NCBI RefSeq assembly: GCF_003259315.1
Contig: NZ_QLLT01000003.1
Span: 297,366 to 361,365, forward strand
Direction of reading: 5' to 3'
Length of the DNA stretch: 64,000 bases
Source: Kitasatospora sp. SolWspMP-SS2h
Lineage (GTDB): Bacteria > Actinomycetota > Actinomycetes > Streptomycetales > Streptomycetaceae
Part shown: positions 44,618 to 54,173 of the stretch, in pieces
How the letters are laid out: every line of letters starts with the position of its first letter
How positions within the stretch are numbered: the first letter of the stretch is position 1
The notes under the pieces: generated by a model
What the model saw: the letters and a program-made list of their open reading frames with translations, nothing else
What the model was told of the DNA's origin: nothing
Databases searched by the model: none
Position numbers and translations under genes: made by a program

Positions 44618-45289
44618 GTGTTGGACGTCGCCGTGATCGAGGACCCCGCCGCCGCCGAAGCCTCGCTGGACCCGATGCGGGCCCGGCTGCTGGCGGCCCT
44701 GGCCGAGCCGGGCTCGGCCGCCATGCTGGCCGCCCGGCTCGGGCTGCCTCGGCAGAAGGTCAACTACCACCTGAAGGAGTTGGAGCGGCACGGCCTGGTG
44801 GAGCTGGCCGAGGAGCGCCGCAGGGGGAGCATGACGGAGCGGGTGTACCGGGCCACCGCGGCCTCGTACGTGATCTCGCCGGCCGCGCTGGCGGCGGTCA
44901 GCCCGGACCCGTCGCGTTCGCCCGACCAGCTCTCCGCGCGCTGGCTGCTGGCGCTCGGTGCCCGGATGGTGCAGGAGGTCGGCTCGCTGCTGACGGGCGC
45001 GGCCCGGGCCCGGCAGCGGGTGGCCTCGTTCGGGATCGACGCCCGGGTCCGGTTCGCCTCGGCGGCCGACCGGGCGGCGTTCGCGGAGGAACTCTCGCAG
45101 GCGGTCACCGCCCTGGTGGGCCGCTACCACGACGAGTCGGCACCGCAGGGCCGTGTCCACCGGGTGGTGGTCGGCCTGCACCAGGTCCCGGACACCGCAC
45201 CCCCCGGCGCCCCGCCCCCGACTCGGAACCCGTCCTCGCACCCGTCGTCCCCGCCCCCGTCCCCGACTCGGACCCCGCAGGAGGGCTGA
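44618..45289 (+). CDS. ArsR-type winged-helix regulator
   Basis: 223 residues from a GTG at 44618; a TTG three bases later is possible. The winged helix (about 15-80) has RARLLAALAEPGSAAMLAARLGLPRQKVNYHLKELERHGLVEL, the ArsR/HTH_20 pattern. No Cys metal site is present. The C-terminal half (about 95-200) is an alpha/beta effector region followed by a Pro/Ser-rich tail. Four bases separate it from the SRPBCC gene, so they form one operon. Regulators of this type next to SRPBCC/AHSA1 genes are very common and usually repress the pair. Confidence 0.9.
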   Translation: MLDVAVIEDPAAAEASLDPMRARLLAALAEPGSAAMLAARLGLPRQKVNYHLKELERHGLVELAEERRRGSMTERVYRATAASYVISPAALAAVSPDPSRSPDQLSARWLLALGARMVQEVGSLLTGAARARQRVASFGIDARVRFASAADRAAFAEELSQAVTALVGRYHDESAPQGRVHRVVVGLHQVPDTAPPGAPPPTRNPSSHPSSPPPSPTRTPQEG

Positions 45290-45293
45290 TCCC

Positions 45294-46058
45294 GTGCCGC
45301 ACCCCTTCGAGCTGGAATTCGAGCTGGCGCTGCCGGCCGACCCGGAGCAGGTCTGGGCGGCGATCGCCACCGGCCCGGGCATCGACGCGTGGTTCATGGG
45401 CCGCAACGAGGTGGACCCCCGGGTCGGCGGGACCGCCGCGGTGGAGACCGGCGGCCACCGAGCGACCTCGACCGTCACCGCGTACGAGCCGGGCAGGCGC
45501 TTCGCCACCCGTACCGAACCGGGCCCGGACGGCCGGTTCATGGCCTTCGAGTACCTGGTCGAGGGCCGCGACGGCGGCAGCACCGTCCTGCGGGTGGTGC
45601 ACAGCGGCCTGCTCGGCGACGACTGGGCGGACGAGTACGACGCGCTGCGCAGCGGCTGGCCGTTCCACCTGCACACCCTGCGCGAGTACCTGGCGCACTT
45701 CGCGGGCCGCACCGCCGTCCCGGTGTTCGCCGTCCGCCCGACGGCCGACCGTCCCGCCGGGGAGGTCAGGGCCGCGCTGACCGCCGCCCTCGGCCTCCCG
45801 CCCGACCCGCCGGTCGGCGCCCGGGTGCACGCCGAACCGGCCGGACTGCCGCCGCTGGACGGCGAGTTGGTGTGGTCGGACGGCGAGCGCTTCGAGGTCC
45901 GCACCGCCGACGGGCTGTACGCCTTCCTGCACCCGGCGGGCGTGCTGCTGCTCTTCCACCACCTGTTCGCGGAGCCGGCCCCCGACGCCCGCACCGCCGG
46001 GAGCGCCTGGCAGCACTGGCTGTCCGCCCTGCCCGTCCCACCCGCCCACCGCCCCTGA
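45294..46058 (+). CDS. SRPBCC (AHSA1-like) ligand-binding protein
   Basis: 254 residues. The first half is a helix-grip SRPBCC domain: FELEFELALPADPEQVWAAIATGPGIDAWFMG, then RVGGTAAVETGG, then FEYLVEGRDGGSTVLRVVHSGLL and WPFHLHTLREYLAHF. The second half (about 150-250) looks like a second, weaker beta-rich domain (VRTADGLYAFLHPAGVLLLFHHLF). A hydrophobic cavity should bind a lipid-like or aromatic ligand. The GTG at 45294 has AGGAGGG upstream. Confidence 0.9.
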   Translation: MPHPFELEFELALPADPEQVWAAIATGPGIDAWFMGRNEVDPRVGGTAAVETGGHRATSTVTAYEPGRRFATRTEPGPDGRFMAFEYLVEGRDGGSTVLRVVHSGLLGDDWADEYDALRSGWPFHLHTLREYLAHFAGRTAVPVFAVRPTADRPAGEVRAALTAALGLPPDPPVGARVHAEPAGLPPLDGELVWSDGERFEVRTADGLYAFLHPAGVLLLFHHLFAEPAPDARTAGSAWQHWLSALPVPPAHRP

Positions 46059-46122
46059 CCCCGCCCGCCCGCACCGCCACCCGTAGCACCGACAGAACCA
46101 CCGACAGAACGAGGTACCCCCG

Positions 46123-46695
46123 ATGCGCACGCTGATCAGCACCGCTTTCGTCTCCCTGGACGGCGTGATGGAGGCCCCCGGCGGCGAGCCGGGCTACCGC
46201 AACTCCGGCTGGACGTTCAAGGACATCGACTTCGTCCCGGAGGCGTTCGAGATCAAGGGCCGGGAGCAGGAGCAGGCCGGGGCGGTGCTGCTGGGCCGGG
46301 TCAGCTACCAGGCGTTCAGCCCGGTGTGGCCGGGCATGCCGGAGTTCGCCCGTTACAAGGTCCTGCCGAAGTACGTGCTGTCGACCACCCTGGGCCCGGA
46401 CGGCCTGGTCGACGACTGGGGGCCGACCACGATCCTTCGCTCGGTGGACGAGGTGGCCGCCCTGAAGGAGACCGAGGGCGGCCCGATCGTCGTGCACGGC
46501 AGCGCCCGCCTGAACCACGCGCTGTCGGACGCGGGCCTGGTCGACCGCTACCACCTGCTGGTGTTCCCGCTGCTGCTGGGCGCGGGCAAGCGGCTGTTCA
46601 GCGACACCGACAAGGACGTGCAGAAGCTGGAACTGGTCGAGTTCGCGGCCTTCTCCAACGGCGTGCAGAAGAACGTCTTCGACGTGGTCCGCTGA
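46123..46695 (+). CDS. Dihydrofolate-reductase-like (RibD C-terminal) reductase
   Basis: 190 residues. RibD_C/DHFR fold: STAFVSLDGVMEAPGG at the start, GAVLLGRVSYQAFSPVWP near 52, IVVHGSARLNHALSDAGLVDRYHLLVFPLLLGAGKRLF near 125-160. NADPH-dependent reductase of unknown substrate; homologues are common in streptomycetes. The ATG at 46123 follows GAACGAGGT. It lies 64 bp after the SRPBCC gene and may be co-transcribed. Confidence 0.92.
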   Translation: MRTLISTAFVSLDGVMEAPGGEPGYRNSGWTFKDIDFVPEAFEIKGREQEQAGAVLLGRVSYQAFSPVWPGMPEFARYKVLPKYVLSTTLGPDGLVDDWGPTTILRSVDEVAALKETEGGPIVVHGSARLNHALSDAGLVDRYHLLVFPLLLGAGKRLFSDTDKDVQKLELVEFAAFSNGVQKNVFDVVR

Positions 46696-46778
46696 GCCGC
46701 CCCGCGTTCCCGGCTCCCGGCGCTCCTGACTCCCCGCGCTCCCGACACTCCCCGCCACTTCCAAGGTAGCGCGCACGG

Positions 46779-46800
46779 GGGGCCTTGCCGCAAGGGCCCC
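46779..46800 (+). promoter_or_regulatory. Rifamycin-associated element (RAE) before rox
   Basis: Contains the perfect inverted repeat CCTTGCCGCAAGG (46783-46795) with G-runs and C-runs outside it. Read on the other strand it matches the RAE known from rifamycin-responsive actinomycete genes (GGGGCTTGCGGCAAGGCCC), with one extra C. It lies 93 bp upstream of the rox start codon. The element makes these genes inducible by rifamycins. Confidence 0.85.
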
Positions 46801-46853
46801 GTGGGGGCGCAGAATGTCCGGTCGGCGATGGGAAGAAGCGAGAAGTCCGGTAG

Positions 46854-48401
<1,548 letters not shown>

Positions 48402-48473
48402 GGCCCGGTCGGCCTCGCACGTTCGCGGCTCCCGCCAACTTCCCCGTCCGGCAGGGAACTTACCGGAGCCGTT

Positions 48474-48487
48474 CACTCTATGGAGTG
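48474..48487 (+). promoter_or_regulatory. Possible operator CACTC-TATG-GAGTG
   Basis: 5-bp inverted repeat in a locally AT-richer stretch about 110 bp upstream of the HAD gene. A wider pair CTTACCGG (48460) and CCGGTAAG (48513) encloses it. No known regulator fits. Confidence 0.35.
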
Positions 48488-48596
48488 CATTGATCACCGA
48501 ACGTGGCCGAACCCGGTAAGCGGACCGGCCCGCCCGACTCCCCTCCTTCGAACCGGCCGACAGCCGGCCGCGACCGCACCGAAGGAGACCGCTCCC

Positions 48597-49085
48597 ATGA
48601 CCGTCGTCCCGCTCGACCCCGCCTCGCCCGCCTCGCACGCCGTGGGCATCGACTTCGACCAGACGCTGGTCGCGCACGACGACGGCTGGCAGGACGGCCG
48701 GATCTACGGCAGGCCGGTCCCGGGGGCGATCGAGTCGCTGCGCGCGTTGAAGCGGGTCCGTTCGGTGTTCATCATGACCGCCCGCCCGCGCCGCTTCCAC
48801 CCCGCCGTGGCGGGGTGGCTGCGCGAGCACTCCGGGCTGGAGACGCTGGTGGACGAGGACCCGGAGCGCGCCTACTGGCAGGGCGACTGCCTGCTGGTGA
48901 CCAACAAGAAGCTGGGCGCCGCCGTCTACATCGACGACCGGGCGATCCGCTTCACCGGCGACTGGACCGCCGCCCTCACCCAGGCCCGCCACGCGATCGG
49001 CCTCCCCGCGACCCCGTCCTCGGCCGCCCGCCCACCGCGCGGCACACCGGCCGGCCCGGCCCGGCACTTCCCCGGCCGCTGCTGA
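48597..49085 (+). CDS. Small HAD-like hydrolase
   Basis: 162 residues. Motif I is GIDFDQTLV near 17, motif II FIMTARPRRFHPAVAGWL near 58, and a late IDDRAIRF near 110 takes the place of motif IV; no clear cap domain. Proteins of this form are often annotated as HAD hydrolases or polynucleotide-kinase-like phosphatases. The tail beyond 130 is Pro/Arg-rich. The ATG at 48597 follows GAAGGAGAC. Confidence 0.82.
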   Translation: MTVVPLDPASPASHAVGIDFDQTLVAHDDGWQDGRIYGRPVPGAIESLRALKRVRSVFIMTARPRRFHPAVAGWLREHSGLETLVDEDPERAYWQGDCLLVTNKKLGAAVYIDDRAIRFTGDWTAALTQARHAIGLPATPSSAARPPRGTPAGPARHFPGRC

Positions 49086-49212
49086 CCCGCCTCCGGTGCA
49101 CCACCGGCCCTCGACGGGCGGGCCGCTGACACGCCGTCACCGGACCTGCCGCCGCCCCGGCGGGTCCGGCACACTGCTGACGGGGGGTCGGGAAACGTCC
49201 GGGAGGAGTGCC

Positions 49213-49875
49213 GTGTCCACAGCGAAGGCCGTCGGGGCGAGTACCGAGGACGGCGACCCGCTGGCGCTCGCGCTGTTCGGGCTCACCGTGGTCAGCGGGC
49301 TGATCGACGCCGTCAGCTACCTCGGCCTCGGGCACGTCTTCGCCGCCAACATGACCGGCAACGTGGTCGTCATCGGCTTCGCCCTGGCCGGGGCGCCCGG
49401 CTTCTCCGTCCTCGGGTCGATCACCTCGCTCTCCGCGTTCCTGCTCGGCGCGGCCCTCGCCGGGCGCCTGACCGCCGGGCGGCTGCGGTTCGCGCTGGTC
49501 GCGGAGACGCTGCTGCACCTGGCGGCGGCGGGCGTGGTGTTCGCCGCCGGCACCGGCGGGGACGTCCAGTACGGGGTGATCGCGCTGCTGGCCGTGGCCA
49601 TGGGCATCCGCAACGCGACGGTCCGCAGCCTCGGCGTCCCCGACCTGACCACCACCGTCCTCACCATGACGCTCACCAGCCTCGCCGCCGAGCCGCACTC
49701 GCCCCGCCGGCGGCGCCGCGTCCTGGCCGCCCTGACCATGCTCGCCGGTGTCGTCCCGGGCTCCGTGCTCGTCCTGCACGGGCAGACCGGCTGGGCCCTG
49801 ATCGCGGCGGCGGCCCTCACCGCGGCCACCTGGGCGCTCTACCGCGAACCGGCGGACGGTTCCCACGGCGCCTGA
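49213..49875 (+). CDS. YoaK/DUF1275-family membrane protein
   Basis: 220 residues with about six hydrophobic spans. The family start is clear: FGLTVVSGLIDAVSYLGLGHVFAANMTGNVVVIGFALAG, followed by LGSITSLSAFLLGAALAGRL and, later, GIRNATVRSLGVPDLTTTVLTMTLTSLAAE. This matches YoaK (DUF1275) proteins, membrane proteins of unknown function. The GTG at 49213 has GGGAGGAG upstream. Confidence 0.9.
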   Translation: MSTAKAVGASTEDGDPLALALFGLTVVSGLIDAVSYLGLGHVFAANMTGNVVVIGFALAGAPGFSVLGSITSLSAFLLGAALAGRLTAGRLRFALVAETLLHLAAAGVVFAAGTGGDVQYGVIALLAVAMGIRNATVRSLGVPDLTTTVLTMTLTSLAAEPHSPRRRRRVLAALTMLAGVVPGSVLVLHGQTGWALIAAAALTAATWALYREPADGSHGA

Positions 49876-49917
49876 GCGGAGGCCGTTGGCCCCGACCGCC
49901 GGTCCCGACCACCGGTC

Positions 49918-50766
49918 TCAGCCGCCGGGCCTGCGCCACAGGACGGCCTCGCTGCCGGGCTGCCGCACCGAGAACCGGCCGGACGGCGAGAACTCCCGCA
50001 GCAGCGCGCGCAGTTCGGCCTCGAAGGCGGGCAGTCCGGTGCCGAACAGGTGCGGCGCAGAGGAGGACAGCGACAGCACGCCCGCCACCACCTGGTCCGC
50101 GTCCCGCTCCAGCGCCTGCCCGCCGGGGACGACCAGCCGCTCGGGGCCCAGCAGCCCGGCCCGGGCGTACACCCGGGACTCGCCGCCGGGCGTGCCGTGC
50201 GGCAGGACGCCGCGCCCGGCCCGGCGGACCGGGCCCAGGTGGCGGCGCACCAGGGCGTCGATCGCGGGCTGCGGGACGGGCGGGTACGGCAGCGGGGCGG
50301 GGTCGGCGGGGAGCGGCTCGGACTTCCAGTCGGCGAGGTGCACCAGGGTGCCGCCGGGGCGGAGCATGTCGCGGGCGGTCGCGGCGACCGGCTCCCGGTC
50401 CATCCAGTGGAAGGACTGGGCGAACGCGATGATGTCGAACGTCCCTAGACCGTACGGGAGTTGCTCGGCCCGGGCGTGCACCCAGCGGGTCCGTCCGGCG
50501 AGTCCGGCGCGGGCGGCGGACCGGGCCGCCTCGGCGACCATGGCGGCGTCCGCGTCCAGCCCGACCGTCTCGGCGAACCGGTCGGCGAGCCCCAGCGCGA
50601 GCGTGCCGGGCCCGCAGCCGACGTCCAGCAGCCGCCCGGTGCCGTCCAGCCGCAGCGCCCCGGCGAGCGCGTCGGCCAGCCCGGGCGCGTACGGGAGCCG
50701 GCCACGGGCGTAGTACGGGGCCGCCCCCGCGAACAGCGTGTCGTCCCATTTCCAGCCTTCGACCAC
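49918..50766 (-). CDS. Class I SAM-dependent methyltransferase
   Basis: 282 residues, methyltransferase type 11 family. SAM motif LLDVGCGPGTLALGLADRF near 48; acidic motif II GLDADAAMVAEAARS; WVHARAEQLPYGLGTFDIIAFAQSFHWMD near 95-120; MLRPGGTLVHLADW near 135. Such proteins methylate small molecules, and the substrate is unknown. The GTG at 50766 has only a weak site; the open frame runs 54 codons further upstream without a better start. It converges on the YoaK-like gene. Confidence 0.88.
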   Translation of the reverse strand: MVEGWKWDDTLFAGAAPYYARGRLPYAPGLADALAGALRLDGTGRLLDVGCGPGTLALGLADRFAETVGLDADAAMVAEAARSAARAGLAGRTRWVHARAEQLPYGLGTFDIIAFAQSFHWMDREPVAATARDMLRPGGTLVHLADWKSEPLPADPAPLPYPPVPQPAIDALVRRHLGPVRRAGRGVLPHGTPGGESRVYARAGLLGPERLVVPGGQALERDADQVVAGVLSLSSSAPHLFGTGLPAFEAELRALLREFSPSGRFSVRQPGSEAVLWRRPGG

Positions 50767-51159
50767 GCGTCCCGCCGCCTTCCGGTTCCGTTCTGCCGAC
50801 GTCCGATCATGACGCGGAACCGTCCGGCGCGCCCCGCCTTTTCGCCGACCGTCCCGCTGTTCACCCTTTCCGGCGATCGGCCGGCATGCGTGCGCCCGGG
50901 CGGCCAAGGAAACCACCCTTCCAGGCAACGGCGTTCACCGAGCCGGTCTCCAACCTAAGTCCCGCACAACAATCCTGACGTCGCATCAGCGCGAAACCCG
51001 GACAGCGCGATCCGGTCACGCTTCCGGCCAAGTGGTCCAGACCATTGACCGGGGCGGCCGCACCCCAGCAGGATCTTGCACGCCGGGACGGCCCTCGCTC
51101 CCCCGGCCCGGCCGCTCCCCGCCCCGGCGGCCCCGCCGCCGACGTCCCCAGGAGTTCCG
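50767..51159. other. Divergent intergenic region with a DasR-type site
   Basis: 393 bp between the methyltransferase and the small secreted protein. It is less GC-rich than its surroundings and holds the DasR-type palindrome at 51031-51046. No open frame that I can support. Confidence 0.6.
51031..51046 (+). promoter_or_regulatory. DasR-responsive element (dre-like)
   Basis: AGTGGTCCAGACCATT matches the dre consensus ACTGGTCTAGACCAGT at 13 of 16 positions, with the core TGGTC-CA-GACCA symmetric. Sites of this kind stand before chitinase and N-acetylglucosamine genes in streptomycetes. It lies 114 bp upstream of the secreted-protein start. Confidence 0.7.
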
Positions 51160-51441
51160 ATGGCCCCGCGCCGCGCCGCCCGAGCACTCACCGTCACCGC
51201 CCTCGCCGGCGCCCTGGCCCTCACGCCGACCGGCCCCGCCGCGGCGTCGTCCCCCGTCGCCGACCTGAGCAGCCTGGGCTGCCCCGCCGCCTACGCCAAC
51301 AACTACGGCGACGGCCAGTTCCAGCAGTTCCGCACCTCCACCTACGTCGCGGGCAACGGCTTCCGACACGGCGTCTACGACATCTTCTTCATCAACTGGT
51401 CCGGCCGGCGCCACCAGGGCAGCGCCGACTACATGTGCTGA
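51160..51441 (+). CDS. Small secreted protein behind a DasR-type site
   Basis: 93 residues: a signal peptide (basic PRRAAR, Ala/Leu core, cleavage near PAAASS, about residue 30) and a mature part of about 63 residues with aromatic and Asn/Gln-rich stretches (YANNYGDGQFQQFRTSTYVAGNGFRHGVYDIFFINWSG) and two cysteines, one as the last residue. Not an enzyme family that I recognise; the compact beta-rich sequence could be a chitin- or wall-binding module or an inhibitor. The ATG at 51160 follows AGGAG. The dre-like site suggests control by N-acetylglucosamine status. Confidence 0.8.
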   Translation: MAPRRAARALTVTALAGALALTPTGPAAASSPVADLSSLGCPAAYANNYGDGQFQQFRTSTYVAGNGFRHGVYDIFFINWSGRRHQGSADYMC

Positions 51442-51680
51442 CGCCCGGGCGACCCGGTCCGGCCCGGTCGACACCGGTCGGCGTCGCCCCCGCCGACCGT
51501 CCGGAGGAGGATGTGCGCACCGGCGGCCCGGAACGGCTGCGAATATCGCCCCCGGGGCACCGCTATCCGAACGATTTCGGCCGGGATCGCCCCTTTGATC
51601 ATGGTTTGGTCCCGGCGCGGGAGAGTCCAGGACGTGGCCCGGGCATGGCCCGGAGCGGGTGGGGGACGTAGTCTGCGGGC

Positions 51681-52322
51681 ATGACTGACGCCGCACACCT
51701 CACCCCCCAGGTCGCCTTCGAGACGCTGCTGGCGGGCAACCGCAGGTTCGTCGCCGGTTCCCCGAACCACCCCAACCAGGACGCCGCCCGCCGCGCCCAG
51801 ACCGCGCCGTCCCAGACCCCGTTCGCCGTGCTGTTCGGCTGCTCCGACTCGCGGCTCGCCGCCGAGATCATCTTCGACCAGGGCCTCGGCGACCTGTTCG
51901 TGGTCCGCACCGCCGGCCACGTACTGGGCCCCGAGGTCCTCGGCAGCATCGAGTACGGCGCGAGCGTGCTCGGCACGCCGCTGGTGGTCGTCCTCGGCCA
52001 CGACTCCTGCGGCGCCGTCGGCGCCACCCGGGAGGCCGTCGCCGCGGGCTCCAGCGGCGAGGGCTTCGTCCGGGACGTCATCGAGCGGGTCACGCCCAGC
52101 GTGCTGGCCGCCAACGCCGCCGGCTACACCGACAACTCCGACTTCATCGACGAGCACATACGGCACACCGTGTCCCTGCTGGTGGACCGCTCGCACACGC
52201 TGGCGGCCGCGGTCGCCGCGGGCACCACCGCCGTCGTCGGCCTCTCCTACCGCCTGGTGGACGGCACCGCCCACCTGGTCACCACCCGCGGCCTGGACCT
52301 CCCGGCCCCGGCCGCCGCCTGA
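51681..52322 (+). CDS. Beta-class carbonic anhydrase
   Basis: 213 residues, typical length. Zinc ligands are seen in FGCSDSRLAAE (Cys and the Asp-Arg pair, about 53-56) and LGHDSCGAVGA (His and Cys, about 106-110). It interconverts CO2 and bicarbonate in the cytoplasm. FDQGLGDLFVVRTAG and SIEYGASVLGTPLVVVLGH are also family blocks. The ATG at 51681 has a weak upstream site. A hairpin lies 26 bp after the stop. Confidence 0.95.
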   Translation: MTDAAHLTPQVAFETLLAGNRRFVAGSPNHPNQDAARRAQTAPSQTPFAVLFGCSDSRLAAEIIFDQGLGDLFVVRTAGHVLGPEVLGSIEYGASVLGTPLVVVLGHDSCGAVGATREAVAAGSSGEGFVRDVIERVTPSVLAANAAGYTDNSDFIDEHIRHTVSLLVDRSHTLAAAVAAGTTAVVGLSYRLVDGTAHLVTTRGLDLPAPAAA

Positions 52323-52348
52323 CCCCCGTCCGTCCTCCGGCGCTCCCC

Positions 52349-52383
52349 CGCAGCCCCGTCCCGCACCCCGGGCCGGGGCTGCG
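52349..52383 (+). terminator. Terminator after the carbonic anhydrase gene
   Basis: 10-bp perfect stem CGCAGCCCCG/CGGGGCTGCG with a 15-nt loop that itself contains complementary C and G runs. Confidence 0.7.
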
Positions 52384-52550
52384 GCGTTCGGCGGGCACCA
52401 CCCCCGACCCGCACCTCCCCTCCCCCTCCCGGGTGACGCGGATCACAGCGGGGCGGGCGGAGGAGGCGAAATGCGTCGGCGCGCAGGGCGGTTGACGGGT
52501 GGGACCAGCTGCACACGGGCGTCCGCCGCCACCGACCGTGAGGAACCTCG

Positions 52551-53714
52551 ATGACCGTCACCGAGCCCACCCCGGGCACCGACTCCGCCGACTCCGCGGG
52601 CTCCACCGCCTCCCGGGCGGCCGAGGTGCTGTCCCGGCCCGTCGCGATCAACGGGCTGACCGTGCCCAACCGGATCGCGATGGCGCCGATGACGCGCCAG
52701 TTCTCGCCCGGCGGCGTGCCCGGCGAGGACGTGCGGGGGTACTACGCCCGCCGGGCCGCCGCCGGCGTCGGGCTGATCGTCACCGAGGGGACGTACGTCG
52801 GCCACGAGTCGGCCGGCCAGAGCGACCGCATCCCGCGCTTCCACGGCGAGGAGCAGCTGGCCGGGTGGGCCCGCGTCGCCGAGGACGTCCACGCGGCGGG
52901 CGGCACCATCGTCCCGCAGCTGTGGCACATCGGCATGGTGCGCAAGCAGGGCCAGCAGCCGTTCCCGGACGCCCCCGCGATCGGGCCGTCCGGCATCCGG
53001 CTGGACGGCACCGAGGGGACCGGGCAGGCGATGACCCGCTCCGACCTGGACGCCGTGATCGGCGCGTTCGCCGAGGCCGCGGCCGCCGCCGAGCGGATCG
53101 GCTTCGACGGCGTCGAGCTGCACGGCGCGCACGGCTACCTGCTCGACCAGTTCCTGTGGGCGGGCACCAACCGCCGCACCGACGGGTACGGCGGCGACCC
53201 GGTCGCCCGGACGAAGTTCACCGCCGAGCTGGTCGCCGCGGTGCGCGCGGCCGTCTCGCCCCGGTTCCCGGTCATCTTCCGCTACTCGCAGTGGAAGTCC
53301 GACAACTACGACGCCCGGCTCGCCGAGACCCCGCAGGAGCTGGAGGCGGTCCTCGCCCCGCTCGCCGAGGCCGGCGTCGACGCCTTCCACGCCTCCACCC
53401 GCCGCTACTGGACCCCCGAGTTCGACGGCTCCGACCTCAACCTGGCCGGCTGGAGCAAGAAGCTCACCGGCCTGCCCGCCATCACCGTCGGCTCGGTCGG
53501 CCTCGACGGCGACTTCCTCGGCGCCTTCGCGGGCGAGGGTGCGCCGGTCCAGGGCATCGACGACCTGCTCGACCGGCTGGAGCGCGACGAGTTCGACCTG
53601 GTCGCCGTCGGCCGCGCCCTCCTCCAGGACCCGCAGTGGGCCGCCAAGGTCCTCTCCGGCCGCACCGCCGACCTCCGCCCCTACGACGCGGCGGCGGCCC
53701 GCACCCTGCACTGA
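52551..53714 (+). CDS. Old-yellow-enzyme-type NADH:flavin oxidoreductase
   Basis: 387 residues, OYE-like FMN barrel without extra domains. Family blocks: NGLTVPNRIAMAPMTRQFS near 33, GLIVTEGTYVGHES near 75, QLWHIGMVRK near 122, and FDGVELHGAHGYLLDQFLWAGTNRRTDGYGG near 185, with the active-site His-x-x-His in HGAHGYLLDQF; VAVGRALLQDPQWAAKV near the end. It reduces activated C=C bonds with NAD(P)H. The ATG at 52551 follows GTGAGGAACC. A terminator lies 31 bp after the stop. Confidence 0.95.
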   Translation: MTVTEPTPGTDSADSAGSTASRAAEVLSRPVAINGLTVPNRIAMAPMTRQFSPGGVPGEDVRGYYARRAAAGVGLIVTEGTYVGHESAGQSDRIPRFHGEEQLAGWARVAEDVHAAGGTIVPQLWHIGMVRKQGQQPFPDAPAIGPSGIRLDGTEGTGQAMTRSDLDAVIGAFAEAAAAAERIGFDGVELHGAHGYLLDQFLWAGTNRRTDGYGGDPVARTKFTAELVAAVRAAVSPRFPVIFRYSQWKSDNYDARLAETPQELEAVLAPLAEAGVDAFHASTRRYWTPEFDGSDLNLAGWSKKLTGLPAITVGSVGLDGDFLGAFAGEGAPVQGIDDLLDRLERDEFDLVAVGRALLQDPQWAAKVLSGRTADLRPYDAAAARTLH

Positions 53715-53745
53715 CGCCGCCCCGCCCGTCCCCCTCTTCGCCCGT

Positions 53746-53780
53746 GGGCCGCTCGGCCGGATGACCCCGCCGAGCGGCCC
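53746..53780 (+). terminator. Terminator after the OYE gene
   Basis: 12-bp perfect stem GGGCCGCTCGGC/GCCGAGCGGCCC with an 11-nt loop. Confidence 0.8.
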
Positions 53781-53837
53781 GCGGACCATTCGGAGCGCCG
53801 GTCCGCCCTCACGTCCGGTCCTCCGCCGGTCCTCCTC

Positions 53838-53920
53838 CCACGCGGCCGGCAGGGTGCGGTACCCGCGCAGCGGGGAGCGGGCCGGCAGGACGTCGGGCAC
53901 CGCCATCAGCGCGACGCCCG
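53838..53920 (-). pseudogene. C-terminal scrap of a cytochrome P450
   Basis: The minus-strand frame reads VPDVLPARSPLRGYRTLPAAW, the pattern found at the C-terminus of actinomycete P450s (VP-x2-L-x-R-x-S-x3-RG-x3-LP-x-x-W). No haem-binding Cys motif or other P450 part is found nearby, and there is no stop after the Trp. It appears to be a leftover of a deleted gene, though a chance match over 20 residues is possible. Confidence 0.4.
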
Positions 53921-54071
53921 CCCACAGGGCGGTGGGCGCCGACCAGGAGGCGGCCGGCGGACCGCCCGGCAGCGCGCCCCGCTCCGCCGGCGCCGGACGC
54001 GCGGCGGCGATCCGCAGGAACAGGAAGTTACGTGGTGCGGAGCAGGTGAACGCGACCGCTCGCGCGAAGGC

Positions 54072-54100
54072 TTGACACCCGGGTCACCCCGCGCTTCTTT
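54072..54100 (+). promoter_or_regulatory. Promoter of the GH26 mannanase gene
   Basis: TTGACA at 54072-54077 and TTCTTT at 54095-54100 with a 17-bp spacer. The -35 box is perfect; the -10 box is weak. The CebR box begins at the last base of the -10. Confidence 0.5.
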
Positions 54101-54113
54101 GGGAGCGCTCCCA
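54100..54113 (+). promoter_or_regulatory. CebR box TGGGAGCGCTCCCA
   Basis: Exact match to the operator of the cello-oligosaccharide repressor CebR of streptomycetes. It sits at the presumed transcription start, 60 bp before the start codon of the mannanase gene, so cellobiose-type inducers should open this gene. Confidence 0.88.
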
Positions 54114-54173
54114 CGCAGCTGGCCCACACAGCCGGCCCACGTCGCTGTCGCCCACGGAACGAGGAGGCCCCTC

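Larger units (their letters stand above)
53715..54173. other. 459-bp region with a terminator, a P450 scrap and the mannanase promoter
   Basis: Holds the hairpin at 53746-53780, a minus-strand stretch that looks like the end of a cytochrome P450 (53838-53920), and the promoter/operator of the GH26 gene at its right end. No intact gene. Confidence 0.6.

Noticed and set aside
49912..50763. Antisense plus-strand frame over the methyltransferase gene.
   Set aside because: The minus strand carries the SAM motif and a coherent protein; the plus frame is Arg/Ser/Pro-rich noise.
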